From Rubellimicrobium arenae (lineage in GTDB: Bacteria > Pseudomonadota > Alphaproteobacteria > Rhodobacterales > Rhodobacteraceae): a stretch of 64,000 nt of DNA. Location: assembly GCF_017916275.1 (NCBI RefSeq), contig NZ_JAFMST010000007.1, forward strand, positions 62,001 to 126,000, read 5' to 3'. Below, piece after piece: positions 1-8,530 of the stretch; position 1 is the first letter of the stretch; each line of letters opens with the position of its first letter. The position numbers were made by a program, and so were the translations under genes. Below the pieces are notes generated by a model, which was not told where the DNA came from, did no database searches, and saw nothing but the letters and a program-made list of their open reading frames with translations.

Positions 1-443
1 CGATCCGGCTGATGATCCGCGACAGCCGCGAGGGCTCGATCGTCAACATCGGCTCGACATCGGAGCGGGCGGGGCAGCCGTTCATCGCTCCGTACTGCGC
101 CTCGAAGGGGGCCCTGGCCACGCTGACCCGGAACACGGCCTTTGCGGTCATGCGGAACCGCATCCGGGTCAACCAGCTCGACATCGGCTGGATGTCCTCG
201 GAGAACGAGGACCGCGTCCAGCGGGACCAGATGGGCGGGGGCGACGATTGGCTGGCCCGGGCCAGCGCGTCCCAGCCCTTTGGGCGCCTCGTCGAGCCGG
301 AGGAAGTCGCGCGGGCCGTGGCCTTCCTTGCGTCGGACGATTCGGGCCTGATGACCGGGGCGGTCATCCAATTCGACCAGTCGGTCTGGGGCGCCTATGC
401 CGCCTCGCCTCCCGTGCCGGACGCGCCGCTGCGGCTGGGCTGA
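1..443 (+). CDS. SDR family oxidoreductase, C-terminal part (5' end outside window)
   Basis: The reading frame is already open at the window edge, so this is the last ~146 residues of a short-chain dehydrogenase/reductase. The YCASK stretch is the catalytic YxxxK motif, preceded by the Ser-containing VNIGSTS strand. The end has the usual EEVARAVAFLASDDSGLMTG segment of classical SDRs that covers the substrate lid and last Rossmann strand. Substrate cannot be told from this part. It converges with the response regulator gene on the other strand, with a strong hairpin between them. Confidence 0.85.
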   Translation, partial: IRLMIRDSREGSIVNIGSTSERAGQPFIAPYCASKGALATLTRNTAFAVMRNRIRVNQLDIGWMSSENEDRVQRDQMGGGDDWLARASASQPFGRLVEPEEVARAVAFLASDDSGLMTGAVIQFDQSVWGAYAASPPVPDAPLRLG

Positions 444-466
444 CGCGGGATCCGATCGACGATCAA

Positions 467-492
467 GGGCGGCCGCGGGATCGCGGCCGCCC
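467..492. terminator. Hairpin between convergent genes (likely bidirectional terminator)
   Basis: An 11-bp perfect inverted repeat (GGGCGGCCGCG / CGCGGCCGCCC) with a GGAT loop lies in the short gap between two convergent genes. There is no T-run on either side, so it is a terminator by position and stem strength only. Confidence 0.55.
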
Positions 493-504
493 CGACCCTG
501 ACGG

Positions 505-894
505 TCATGGCGTCCCCCGGGTCCTGGCGAGGCCGAGACTGCGCAGGAGCTGGACCGCGTCCACCGGCTTGTCGCAGCAGGGCACATCCCGGAACTGGCC
601 CGGCAAGGCCCAGGCGTCGTAGCCGGTCACGAAGACGAACGGGACCCCGCGGCCGCGCAGGGCCTCGGCCAGGGGGAAGACCATTTCGCCCCCGAGATTG
701 ATGTCCAGCACCGCCGCATCGATCGTGATGCCATCGTTCAGCGCCGAGAAGGCCTGCTCCAGCGAGGCGACGGGACCCAGCACCCGCGCCCCTGCCTCCT
801 CCAGGTCCCGGCGCAGATCGTCGGCGAGCATGTACTCGTCCTCGACCACAAGGACGTGCTTTCCTTCGGCGGGTCTCGGTCCGGCCATGGCCAT
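505..894 (-). CDS. Single-domain response regulator (receiver only)
   Basis: About 129 residues forming one receiver domain and nothing else. Visible: acidic pair in VVEDEY near the N-terminus, phosphoacceptor Asp in AVLDINL, and conserved Lys in CDKPVD. The FVTGYD segment at the end of beta-4 resembles the FATGUY signature of alphaproteobacterial single-domain receivers that act in general-stress phosphorelays (family knowledge; the assignment is inference). ATG at 894 was chosen because GGGAGGGG sits just upstream; a second ATG at 888 is possible. Having no output domain, it probably passes phosphate or competes for it. The EcfG-like sigma factor and HWE kinase nearby are plausible partners. 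Confidence 0.85.
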   Translation of the reverse strand: MAMAGPRPAEGKHVLVVEDEYMLADDLRRDLEEAGARVLGPVASLEQAFSALNDGITIDAAVLDINLGGEMVFPLAEALRGRGVPFVFVTGYDAWALPGQFRDVPCCDKPVDAVQLLRSLGLARTRGTP

Positions 895-936
895 TCCCCT
901 CCCGGCAGTCTGCCAAGGTGCGCTTGCACCCGGCTC

Positions 937-962
937 AACGTCCGATGCCGTCGCCCGGTTCA
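937..962 (-). promoter_or_regulatory. Weak EcfG-type promoter candidate for the response regulator
   Basis: Read on the minus strand this is TGAAC-N17-CGTT, one mismatch from the alphaproteobacterial general-stress consensus GGAAC-N16/17-CGTT, about 43 bases upstream of the start at 894. It overlaps the region just beyond the 3' end of the 95-residue ORF. Weaker than the four elements at 19.8-22.6 kb. Confidence 0.3.
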
Positions 963-998
963 TCTCGTGCGGCCAGGCCGTCCCGCGCTCCTGCCCCC

Positions 999-1286
999 TC
1001 ATGCCGCCCCGCGGCGGGAACCGGCGGGCGCGATGGCGCGCTGACGGGCCTGCTCCAGGAGGCTGACGCAGACCCGGCGTTCGGCCAGGACCCGGTCAGG
1101 ATCGTTGGCCACCCGGGCGAACTGGAGGCGAAGCCAGGCATCGTTGAGCTCCGCCTCGACCCGGCGCGCCTGCGCAGGATCGGCGATGCGCGCCGCTAGG
1201 CCTCCGAACATGCTGCGGATGCGAAGGATGCGCCTCTTGCCCAAGATGCCCATGTGGTGCCGATTGTCGTACATGGACTGCCCCAT
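999..1286 (-). CDS. Small hypothetical protein (95 aa)
   Basis: I do not recognise this protein. It is basic at the N-terminus (GKRRILRIRS), then has a predicted helical Ala/Arg/Leu-rich body with a plausible amphipathic pattern, and no cysteines, signal peptide or membrane segment except the CVSLL stretch. It lies upstream of and in the same direction as the response regulator, about 100 bases away. The divergent sigma factor gene begins 130 bases in the other direction. It is not NepR-like: I do not see the short two-helix NepR core. It may be a real small gene or a chance ORF in GC-rich DNA. Confidence 0.4.
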   Translation of the reverse strand: MGQSMYDNRHHMGILGKRRILRIRSMFGGLAARIADPAQARRVEAELNDAWLRLQFARVANDPDRVLAERRVCVSLLEQARQRAIAPAGSRRGAA

Positions 1287-1382
1287 CCGTTGACGCGGCT
1301 GAGGCTAATGCGAACCAACCGCACGGCAAGGTTGCATAGGTTAACGCAGCGGATTTCCGATTGTGTCCTCTTTGGGACAACA

Positions 1383-1399
1383 GGACCCGTCACGGGTCC
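1383..1399. promoter_or_regulatory. 17-bp perfect palindrome upstream of the sigma factor gene
   Basis: GGACCCGT-C-ACGGGTCC is an 8-bp perfect inverted repeat with a one-base centre. It ends 8 bases before the AAGGAG ribosome binding site (1408-1413) of the GTG start at 1420. It could be an operator. As RNA the one-base centre is too tight for a full stem, so DNA binding is the likelier reading. Confidence 0.4.
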
Positions 1400-1419
1400 A
1401 GATCCCGAAGGAGTTGCTC

Positions 1420-1947
1420 GTGACGATCCACACCGAGTGCCCCATTGTTCCGCCCCAATTGTCCTCGTTCGACCGCGACGTGCTCGCGCTGCAGCCTGCG
1501 CTGTGTGCATTCGCGCGTCGACTCCTGCGTCAGGAGGCCGATGTCGAGGATCTCGTGCAGGAAACGATCCTCAAGGCGCTGGCCGCCCGCGACCGGTTCC
1601 ACGACGGGACCAACCTGAAGGCCTGGCTGTTCACCATCATGCGGAACTCGTTCAACACGCGCTGGCGCAAGGCCCGGCGCGAGACGACCCCCGGCGCCGA
1701 GGCCATCGAGCAGAGCGCCACAACGCCGGCGACGCAGGCCACGGACCTGTGGGCGCGCGAGGCGATCGGGCGGCTGCTCAACGACCTGTCGCCGGCGCAT
1801 CGCGAGATCCTAATCCTCATCCCCGTCCTGGGCCTGGGCTACGAGGACGCGGCCGAAGTCTGCAACTGCTCGGTCGGCACGATCAAGAGCCGGCTCAACC
1901 GGGCGCGGGCCGCCCTGGCCGGACTGGTGGACGGCGACCGGCCGTGA
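1420..1947 (+). CDS. ECF RNA polymerase sigma factor, EcfG (ECF15)-like
   Basis: About 175 residues with sigma region 2 (from the ALCAFARRLL segment through DVEDLVQETILKA and the AWLFTIMRN helix) and region 4 (LSPAHREILIL, then GYEDAAEVCNCSVGTIKSRL helix-turn-helix and RARAAL). The region 4 wording matches the general-stress sigma factors EcfG/SigT that recognise GGAAC-N16/17-CGTT. The GTG start is set by AAGGAG at 1408-1413; an in-frame ATG at 1363 lacks such a site and would run through the 17-bp palindrome. No PhyR (sigma-like domain plus receiver) or NepR gene is adjacent, which is unusual for a main EcfG, so this may be an accessory paralogue. Confidence 0.85.
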   Translation: MTIHTECPIVPPQLSSFDRDVLALQPALCAFARRLLRQEADVEDLVQETILKALAARDRFHDGTNLKAWLFTIMRNSFNTRWRKARRETTPGAEAIEQSATTPATQATDLWAREAIGRLLNDLSPAHREILILIPVLGLGYEDAAEVCNCSVGTIKSRLNRARAALAGLVDGDRP

Positions 1948-1988
1948 GCCCCGGGAAGGCCACCTTGGCGCAGAGCCGAGGCGGGCCG

Positions 1989-2759
1989 TCAGGCGGCGTT
2001 GTTGGCGTCGAGATGGCGCCCTTCGCGGTCCAGGTGGAGATAGTTCGCGTTGAACAGCGCCGCCGTCTTCAGATCGTCCAGGTCGCGGATGGTGAGCACG
2101 CGGTTGCGGATCTCCACCAGGCCTTCCTCCCGCACCGTCTGGAAGGTGCGGCTCACATGAACGGTGGACAGTCCGGTGATGTCGGCGATCATCGTCTGGG
2201 TCAGCGGCCATTCGCAACTGAGACCCTTGGCCCGCCCCGCCGCACGCAATCTCAGGTAGATTTCACAAAGGAGATGGGCGATCCTTTCAAAGGCGGTGCG
2301 CTGCCCCAGGTTTACCAGCCATTCACGTTGTATGGCCATGTTGACCAGTGAATCCCACCAGAGCGCCTGAAGGAGACGCGGATGGGCCAAAGTGATGTCC
2401 TCGAATGCTTCGCGGGAAATCTGGGCCACGGTCAGGGGCGTGATCGCACCGATGAAGTGATCCATCTCCCGGAGCACGAAGACGTTCAGGTCGCAGATGT
2501 CGCCCGGGATGAAGAGGCCCAGCACCTGCCTGCGGCCATCCTCGAGGTATTTGTACCGGCAGGCCCAGCCATCCACCACCAGCCGGACGAACCGGGGGTC
2601 CTCGCCTTCCCGCACCACGTCGTCCTTGGCGCGGAACTTCTGGATCCTCTCGTTCCACAGGCGCATCGCCGCGCCCCGGTCCTCGTCCGACAGGCGGGCA
2701 TAATGTTCCAGCTTCTGGATGAACGGATTGGTGGGAGAGGGCAGGACGCTGTTCGGCAT
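1989..2759 (-). CDS. Crp/Fnr family transcriptional regulator
   Basis: 256 residues. The N-terminal half is a cyclic-nucleotide-binding-like beta barrel (VVREGEDPRFVRLVVDGWACRY, then GRRQVLGLFIPGDICDL) followed by the dimer helix. The C-terminal part is a winged helix with recognition segment MIADITGLSTVHVSRTFQ. No N-terminal four-cysteine cluster is present, so it is not an oxygen-sensing Fnr. Proteins of this subtype in Alphaproteobacteria often sit near HWE kinases and stress regulators. It converges with the sigma factor gene, ends 41 bases from it, and diverges from the kinase at 3028. Confidence 0.9.
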   Translation of the reverse strand: MPNSVLPSPTNPFIQKLEHYARLSDEDRGAAMRLWNERIQKFRAKDDVVREGEDPRFVRLVVDGWACRYKYLEDGRRQVLGLFIPGDICDLNVFVLREMDHFIGAITPLTVAQISREAFEDITLAHPRLLQALWWDSLVNMAIQREWLVNLGQRTAFERIAHLLCEIYLRLRAAGRAKGLSCEWPLTQTMIADITGLSTVHVSRTFQTVREEGLVEIRNRVLTIRDLDDLKTAALFNANYLHLDREGRHLDANNAA

Positions 2760-2797
2760 GTCGGACGACCCTTCACGAAAGCCTGCGGCCGCACCTT

Positions 2798-2807
2798 AAC
2801 ATATGTT
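2798..2807. promoter_or_regulatory. AACATATGTT palindrome in the Crp/Fnr-kinase divergent gap
   Basis: A 10-bp perfect palindrome about 40 bases upstream of the Crp/Fnr start, in an otherwise GC-rich gap of 268 bases (2760-3027). It is a possible autoregulatory or shared operator. It is short enough to arise by chance. Confidence 0.25.
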
Positions 2808-3027
2808 GGCCCTGCCGTTTGTCCGGATGGCGCTACATGACGAAACGCATCGAACGAGGAGGACGGTTGGTCCGGGTGGTCGAGGACGGTTTCTGGAAGG
2901 GCGGGGCACGCCTCCGCGACGTGGGGCGGGTGGCCAGGTGGCCCGCGGCCCGAAGGTTCGGGACGTTCGGCGCGGATGCTGTGGCCGGCGTCCCGATTTT
3001 CGGGGCGGATCGGCTGGGGCCTTGCCC

Positions 3028-4386
3028 ATGAACGCCTCGGCCCATCGGGACTGGATCAACGAACGCCGTCTGAAGGCCCTGCTCGAAGCCTCGGGGCAGA
3101 TCCACTTCCGCATGAACGCCGACTGGTCCGAGATGCAGCGACTTTCGGGTGGAGGCCTCCTGAGCGACGCCACAGCCCCTCTGCCCGACTGGCAGGAGCG
3201 CTACATCCCGTCCGAGGACCGGGAGTTCGTGCGCGGAAAGGTGGCGCAGGCCGTCGCCGAAGGCTGTCCGCTCACCCTGGAGCATCGGATCTACCGCATC
3301 GACGGCGCGGTGACCTGGATCCGCACCCGCGCCGTTCCGCTCCGGTCTCCGGACGGCGCCATCGAGGAATGGCTCGGCGCCGCCGAGGACGTCTCGGAGG
3401 CGCGCGCCGCCCGGGAGCTCCTGGCCGAACGGGAGGAACGGCTCGCGCTCGCCCTGGCGGCGGCCGATCTGTCCACCTGGGACTGGGACATGGTCACGGG
3501 GCGGCTGAACTGGTCCGAAGGCCATTACCGCCTGCTGGGCTACGCGCCCGGCGAGATCGTCCCAAGCTACGAGGCCTGGGCCACGCGCGTGCATCCGGAC
3601 GATCTCCCGGACGTCGAGACCCGGATCACCCAGGCACGGGAGACGCAGACCTCCTACGAGGCCGAATTCCGGGTCCTGGCCGAAGCGGGGCCGGTCCGCT
3701 GGTGCCGCGCGCGGGCGCGCTTCCACTACGACGAGGCTGGCCACCCCATCCGGATGATCGGGGTGATGCAGGACATCACGGCAGCCAAGCTGGCCGAGAA
3801 ACAGGAGCGCGTGCTGCTGGCCGAGCTTCAGCACCGTGTCCGCAACACGCTGTCGATGGTGCGATCGATCGTACGTCGCAGCGCGGCGACGGCCACCAGC
3901 AAGGACAGCTTCGCCACCCATCTGGATGGGCGCGTCACCGCGCTGGGGCGGGTGCAGGCGGCGATCACCCGCGCATCCGGCACGGGCGTGGACCTCGAGA
4001 CCCTGCTGCGCGATGAGATGCAGGGCGCCGCAGTCAGCGAGGACCGTCTGCGGCTGGCAGGCCCCCCGGTCCGACTGCCCAACCGCATGGTCGAGCTGAT
4101 GGCCCTGACCGTTCACGAACTGACCACGAACGCCATCAAGTACGGCGCCCTGGCGGCCCCCGACGGGATGATCGCCGTGGAATGGACCCTCGAGGGGGCT
4201 GGTCCGCCCCGACTTTCGCTTCGCTGGAGCGAAACCGGGCGGGTCGCGCGCCGGCCGGCCTCGCGGCGGCGGGGCTTCGGAACGGAACTTCTCGAGCGGA
4301 TGCTGCCCTACAGCCTCGGGGCGCAGACGCGGGTCGACCTCCGCCCCGACGGGCTGCTCTGCGAGATCGAGCTGCCGCTCGCCTGA
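3028..4386 (+). CDS. PAS domain HWE/HisKA_2-type sensor histidine kinase
   Basis: About 452 residues, soluble (no membrane segment). Two PAS units: roughly residues 20-135 and 140-255; the second has the typical LSTWDWDMVTGRLNWSEG and HPDDLPDV signatures. Then an H-box LLAELQHRVRN with His about residue 269, the LQHRVKNTL-type box of HWE kinases, and a HATPase with N-box HELTTNAIKYGAL near 375. The C-terminal GFGTELLERM is typical of the family. The frame stays open upstream to 2803, but that stretch is low-quality Gly/Arg-rich sequence, so ATG 3028 is preferred. HWE kinases of this kind (PhyK-like) feed the general stress response; here that is inference from the nearby EcfG-like gene. Confidence 0.85.
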   Translation: MNASAHRDWINERRLKALLEASGQIHFRMNADWSEMQRLSGGGLLSDATAPLPDWQERYIPSEDREFVRGKVAQAVAEGCPLTLEHRIYRIDGAVTWIRTRAVPLRSPDGAIEEWLGAAEDVSEARAARELLAEREERLALALAAADLSTWDWDMVTGRLNWSEGHYRLLGYAPGEIVPSYEAWATRVHPDDLPDVETRITQARETQTSYEAEFRVLAEAGPVRWCRARARFHYDEAGHPIRMIGVMQDITAAKLAEKQERVLLAELQHRVRNTLSMVRSIVRRSAATATSKDSFATHLDGRVTALGRVQAAITRASGTGVDLETLLRDEMQGAAVSEDRLRLAGPPVRLPNRMVELMALTVHELTTNAIKYGALAAPDGMIAVEWTLEGAGPPRLSLRWSETGRVARRPASRRRGFGTELLERMLPYSLGAQTRVDLRPDGLLCEIELPLA

Positions 4387-4464
4387 GACACGCCGGGAAC
4401 GGGTTGCGCCCGCCGGGGCTTCGCGCCACCACTGGCATCAGCCAACAGACCGGACCTCGCCCCT

Positions 4465-5481
4465 TTGCTCAGCGACCGAAAGAACCAGCATCTCGACATC
4501 GTGCTCGATGGACGGGGCCGCAGCGGCGCCCTGACGGGCTTCGATGAGGTGGCCTTCGCCCATGTGGCCCTGCCCGAGCTGGACATGGACCGGATCGACC
4601 TGTCCACGACCTTCCTGGGCCGACGGATCAGCGCGCCCCTGCTGGTGAGCTCGATGACAGGCGGGCCGGCGCGCGCCGCCGCGATCAACAGGAACCTCGC
4701 CGTCGCCTGCGCCGAGCTGGGGCTGTCGCTGGCCGTGGGCTCCCAGCGCGTGGCTCTGGAGGCGGGCGAAGCGGGCGGGCTCGGGGCCGAACTGCGGACG
4801 CTGGCGCCCGGCATCCCGCTGCTGGCGAACTTCGGCGCGGCGCAGCTCAACACCGGCTTCGGCGTCGACGAGGCCCGCCGGGCGGTCGAGATGATCGGGG
4901 CCGATGCGCTCATCATCCACCTGAACCCCCTGCAGGAGGCGGTTCAGCCGGAAGGGGACCGGGACTGGCGCGGTCTTCTGGGCCGCATCGAGGCGCTCGC
5001 GCGCGGGTTGCCTGTGCCTGTCGTGGCCAAGGAGGTTGGCTCCGGCATCTCGGGCCCGGTGGCGCGGCGGCTTTGGAACGCAGGGGTCCGGATCATCGAC
5101 GTGGCGGGCGCGGGCGGCACGAGCTGGGCCGCCGTCGAAGCCGAACGGGCGCACAATCCCCGTCAGGCGCTCGTGGCACGGGCCTTCGCCGGATGGGGCC
5201 AGCCCACCGCCCAGGCCATCGCCGATGTCCGGGCGGCCTGTCCGGAGGCGGTGGTCATCGGATCGGGCGGGGTGCGGGACGGACTGGACGCCGCCAAGGC
5301 CATCCGGCTCGGGGCGGACCTTGTCGGGCAAGCGTCGGGTGTGCTCGAAGCGGCGACGACCTCGGCCGCAGCCGTGGTCGAGCACTTCGAGACGGTGATC
5401 GCCCAGCTTCGCGTGGCCTGCTTCTGCACGGGATCCGCGAACCTGGGCGCGCTGCGCCGGGCGGCCCTGCAAGGATCCTAG
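4465..5481 (+). CDS. fni: Type 2 isopentenyl-diphosphate delta-isomerase
   Basis: 338 residues. Fni interconverts IPP and DMAPP using FMN and NADPH, supplying the prenyl starter for squalene. The N-terminal [10 protein letters not shown], the FMN-binding SSMTGG, the [15 protein letters not shown] block with catalytic Gln, the KEVGSGIS loop and the [19 protein letters not shown] phosphate-binding region are all family hallmarks. The start is TTG at 4465; no ATG or GTG gives the standard N-terminus and the ribosome binding site is weak. It converges with hpnE and their stop codons share a CTAG palindrome. Being next to the squalene genes, it probably serves the pigment pathway. Confidence 0.95.
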   Translation: MLSDRKNQHLDIVLDGRGRSGALTGFDEVAFAHVALPELDMDRIDLSTTFLGRRISAPLLVSSMTGGPARAAAINRNLAVACAELGLSLAVGSQRVALEAGEAGGLGAELRTLAPGIPLLANFGAAQLNTGFGVDEARRAVEMIGADALIIHLNPLQEAVQPEGDRDWRGLLGRIEALARGLPVPVVAKEVGSGISGPVARRLWNAGVRIIDVAGAGGTSWAAVEAERAHNPRQALVARAFAGWGQPTAQAIADVRAACPEAVVIGSGGVRDGLDAAKAIRLGADLVGQASGVLEAATTSAAAVVEHFETVIAQLRVACFCTGSANLGALRRAALQGS

Positions 5482-6737
5482 GCGGTCAGCAGCCGCGCCG
5501 CCGCGCGCCGGCCCGAGATCACCGCCCCCTCGAGGGTGGCCGGAAGGCCGGTGCGGACATGATCCCCGGCAAGGACCAGGTTACGCAGTCCGGTTGCGAT
5601 GCCCGGCCGAAGCGCCGCCCCTGCGGGGGACTGATCGAATGTCGCCGCCCGTTCGCGCAGGAGGCGGCGGGCCAGCGGCACCGGGACGCCGAGACGCAGC
5701 GCCTGCCACACTTCGGACCAGAGCAGATCCAGGGCGTCGTCCCGCCCCATGGCCCAGACTGGCGAGTGTTCGGCGGCCGAGACGGTGACCGAAAGGACAT
5801 CGCCGCGCCGGAAGACCCACTGCGCGTTCGACGACAGGAGACCCAGGAGCGGCGGCGCGGACTCGGCCACCTCGGGCGGCACACGGAAATGGGCGTTCAG
5901 GATCGCAGGCCCAGGAGCCGGCCGCGGCAGGCCGGGACAAAGGTCCGCCAGCACCCCTGGTGGCACGGCAAGGACGACGCCATCCGAAGGCCCGAGCGGG
6001 ATGCGTGTCCCCTCCGCGAAAACCAGCGCCTGGGCACGCCCGTCCGATTGGGCGATCCCGGCCAGGGGCGCGCGGAGCCGCAGGATCACGCCCCGGTCCC
6101 GCAGCTTGTTCACGGCCGGGTCGATCAGGGCGGCTCCAAGACCGTCCGGGGCGAAGACCGGGCGGCAGGCGGCCTCGCCCCGGAAGAAGCTCCGCACCAG
6201 CGCGGCCCGGAGCAGGGCGGCCGATCCCGCCGTGGGCGGAAGGTTGAGCACGGCCGTTGTCATCGGCTCCCAGAAGGCGCGCCACATCGGCCCGCGATCG
6301 CGCACCGCCTCGGCCACGGTCTGGCCCGGGCGCGCGGCTAAAAGGCCGATCACGCCCCCGAGGGCCGCCCAAGGGGACGCGCCGGGGGGCCTTGATCCGG
6401 GGCGGACGGCTCCGAGCGGGGTGCGGGGCACCCGCACCGTCCAGGACCGTCCGTCGGCGAGGTCCACGAAGGGAAAAAGCGCCTCGGGCCAGGTCCGCAG
6501 CCGGTCGGCCGCCCCGACCCGGCGGGCGTGGTCCAGCACCGTCCCGTTGCCCGACAGGATCAGGTGGTTTCCGTTGTCGATGTGCCGGTCCAGCACGGCA
6601 TCGTGATAGCTCCGGCAGCGCCCGCCGGGCTTGGGCGAGGCTTCATGGATCGTGACGCCGAGGCCCGCCTCGCTCAGGTCGAGCGCGGCGGCGAGGCCTG
6701 CGAGCCCCGCTCCGATGACGTGGACATGGCCCGTCAC
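5478..6737 (-). CDS. hpnE: Hydroxysqualene dehydroxylase
   Basis: About 419 residues, FAD-dependent flavoprotein of the CrtI/amine-oxidase fold. HpnE reduces hydroxysqualene to squalene. The N-terminal [21 protein letters not shown] is the dinucleotide-binding motif, followed by [14 protein letters not shown] and [11 protein letters not shown], which are characteristic of HpnE. The C-terminal [23 protein letters not shown] is the FAD/C-terminal motif. GTG at 6737 is chosen because it overlaps the hpnD stop (GTGA), the coupling pattern used throughout this operon; the open frame further upstream is hpnD in another frame. Last gene of hpnC-hpnD-hpnE. Confidence 0.93.
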   Translation of the reverse strand: MTGHVHVIGAGLAGLAAALDLSEAGLGVTIHEASPKPGGRCRSYHDAVLDRHIDNGNHLILSGNGTVLDHARRVGAADRLRTWPEALFPFVDLADGRSWTVRVPRTPLGAVRPGSRPPGASPWAALGGVIGLLAARPGQTVAEAVRDRGPMWRAFWEPMTTAVLNLPPTAGSAALLRAALVRSFFRGEAACRPVFAPDGLGAALIDPAVNKLRDRGVILRLRAPLAGIAQSDGRAQALVFAEGTRIPLGPSDGVVLAVPPGVLADLCPGLPRPAPGPAILNAHFRVPPEVAESAPPLLGLLSSNAQWVFRRGDVLSVTVSAAEHSPVWAMGRDDALDLLWSEVWQALRLGVPVPLARRLLRERAATFDQSPAGAALRPGIATGLRNLVLAGDHVRTGLPATLEGAVISGRRAAARLLTA

Positions 6738-7597
6738 CGCCAGGCGAGCCCTCCGGTCGCGCAGGCGATCCCGTCGGCAGCCTTGCGCCAGCCGGGGCGG
6801 CGGACGGGAGGACGGGTCCAGTCGGTCTCCATGTCCGCGAGCATCCGTTCGTACGGCCCCATCATCATGAGGGCAGGCAGGATCCGTGCCCATGCGTGCC
6901 CGGCCCGCGCAGCCTGCGCCCGGCGGAACTGGGTCCGGGCAATCAGGCCCAGGCGTCGCCGCGCGTCCGGCAGGGCGGGATGGGACCAGGCCGCATAAGG
7001 ATCCGGCGGCACGCCCGCCGCCTCCAGCACCGTGGCCGGAAGGTAGAGCCGCCCGAGGCAGGCGTCCTCCTCGACGTCGCGCAGGATGTTGGTGAGTTGC
7101 ATGGCCCGGGCCAGCGACAGCGCGAAACGGCGGGACCGGTCCCCCTGCCAGGCGCCGAAAACGCGCATGGACAGCAGGCCGACCGCCCCGGCCACGCAGC
7201 GGACATAGCGCTCGAGCCGGATGGGATCCGGCGCGACCATCCCTTCGGCATCCATGCGCATGCCTTCCAGGATCAGGTCGAACTCATGCCGGGGTAGGCC
7301 GTAGCCATCGACGGCGCGGGCAAGCTCCTCGCCGACCGGGGTGCGGGGCGCGCGCAGGAAGACCCGGTCAATCTCCTCGGCCCAATCGGCCAGCGCGTCC
7401 ACCTTCTCGAGGGGAAGCATCGTGCCATCGGCGATGTCGTCCACGACACGGCAGAAGGCATAGACCGCGAAGATCGCCTCGCGCCGACGGCGTGGCAAAA
7501 CCCGCATCCCCGCCGCAAAGGAAGAGCCCGACTCGACGACGATGCGGCGAACCTCCTGACGGGGCGCGAAGTCGGTCAGGATGGGAAGTGCGGTCAC
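6734..7597 (-). CDS. hpnD: Presqualene diphosphate synthase
   Basis: About 287 residues of the squalene/phytoene synthase superfamily. HpnD joins two farnesyl diphosphates to presqualene diphosphate. The first Asp-rich motif is in FCRVVDDIADG and the second in QLTNILRDVEEDACLGRLYLP; both bind Mg-diphosphate. The segment GLPRHEFDLILEGMRMD is also typical. GTG 7597 overlaps the hpnC stop (GTGA) and has an AGGAGG site upstream. The longer open frame to 8029 is only hpnC read in another frame. With HpnC and HpnE it forms the three-enzyme bacterial squalene route. Confidence 0.93.
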   Translation of the reverse strand: MTALPILTDFAPRQEVRRIVVESGSSFAAGMRVLPRRRREAIFAVYAFCRVVDDIADGTMLPLEKVDALADWAEEIDRVFLRAPRTPVGEELARAVDGYGLPRHEFDLILEGMRMDAEGMVAPDPIRLERYVRCVAGAVGLLSMRVFGAWQGDRSRRFALSLARAMQLTNILRDVEEDACLGRLYLPATVLEAAGVPPDPYAAWSHPALPDARRRLGLIARTQFRRAQAARAGHAWARILPALMMMGPYERMLADMETDWTRPPVRRPGWRKAADGIACATGGLAWR

Positions 7598-8436
7598 GCC
7601 CCCTCCTTTCCGGCCTGGTGCGGCATGGGCCGGCCCGAACGGCCCGGCCGGATCATCGTCGCGATCCCCCAAAGGCCGGCCCGAACGAAATCGGCGCGCG
7701 ACAGCGCCACGCGACCGGCGATCGGGTCGTCCCGGCGCAGGCGGGCGGCCAGTTGCCGCGCGAGCCACAGGATGGTCGCCGTCTCGCCGGCCAGCCGGGT
7801 CGAAGCCAGGGCCTCGGGCAGGCCGGCCGCCCCATCCAGAAGCGCGTCGCAGCGATCGAGAGCGCGGTCCACGGCCCGGCGCAACGCAGGCGTGATCGCC
7901 GGAGCCTGGAGGTCGTCCAGCGTGGCTCCGGCATCGGCCATCCAGTCGAGCGGCAGGTAATGGCGCCCCAGCCCCTGGTGATCCGCCTTCAGGTCCTGGA
8001 GGTGGTTGAGCACCTGCAGCGCCGTGCAAAGCCTGTCGCTGAGTTGCCAGACGGCCCGGTCCTCGCCATGCAGGTCGAGGAGGAAGCGCCCGACCGGGTC
8101 CGCGGAATCGGCGCAGTAGGCCAGCAGGTCATCCCAGGTGGCGCAGTCCTGCCCCATGGCGTCCCGCCGGAAGGCCGCAAGGAGTTGCCGCGCGTGGCGC
8201 GCGGGCTCGGGCCGGCCCAGCGCCGCGAGAGCCTGTCCCTCCCGGGCACCATCGGGGTGGCCGTCGAGGCCGCGCTCGAACGCATCGAGGCGGCGGAGCT
8301 TGTCCCGGGTCGTGAGGTCAGGGCTGTCGGCGATGTCGTCGGCCGCCCGCGCAAAGCGGTAGAAGGCATGAACCGTGCCGCGCAGATTCCGCCGGATCAG
8401 GAGGGAGCCGACAGGAAAGTTTTCACCGCGACTCAT
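7594..8436 (-). CDS. hpnC: Hydroxysqualene synthase
   Basis: About 280 residues, the second squalene/phytoene-synthase paralogue. HpnC turns presqualene diphosphate into hydroxysqualene. The N-terminal ENFPVGSLLIRRNLRGTVHAFYRF is diagnostic of HpnC, followed by RAADDIAD and the degenerate second motif LNHLQDLKADH. ATG 8436 (MSRGENFPV) is preferred; an ATG seven codons upstream (8457) is also possible and neither has a strong ribosome binding site. First gene of the leftward hpnCDE operon, divergent from the DUF2141 and carotenoid genes, so the 94-base gap 8437-8530 should hold both promoters. Confidence 0.92.
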   Translation of the reverse strand: MSRGENFPVGSLLIRRNLRGTVHAFYRFARAADDIADSPDLTTRDKLRRLDAFERGLDGHPDGAREGQALAALGRPEPARHARQLLAAFRRDAMGQDCATWDDLLAYCADSADPVGRFLLDLHGEDRAVWQLSDRLCTALQVLNHLQDLKADHQGLGRHYLPLDWMADAGATLDDLQAPAITPALRRAVDRALDRCDALLDGAAGLPEALASTRLAGETATILWLARQLAARLRRDDPIAGRVALSRADFVRAGLWGIATMIRPGRSGRPMPHQAGKEGA

Positions 8437-8530
8437 GCAGAGGCCCTGTCCGCACATGTTTTTTCTTGGTGACGGGCGCGCATCGCGATTTAGTTCCATC
8501 CGCATGGGAAGCGGGCAGCAGGTCCCGCGC

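Noticed and set aside
1310-1345. EcfG-type promoter in front of the sigma factor gene (CGAACC ... GGTT)
   Set aside because: The GAAC lacks the first G and no GTT falls at N16 or N17, so I do not claim autoregulation.
2803-3027. 75-codon N-terminal extension of the HWE kinase
   Set aside because: Gly/Arg-rich with no PAS pattern; ATG 3028 gives a clean start of the kinase.
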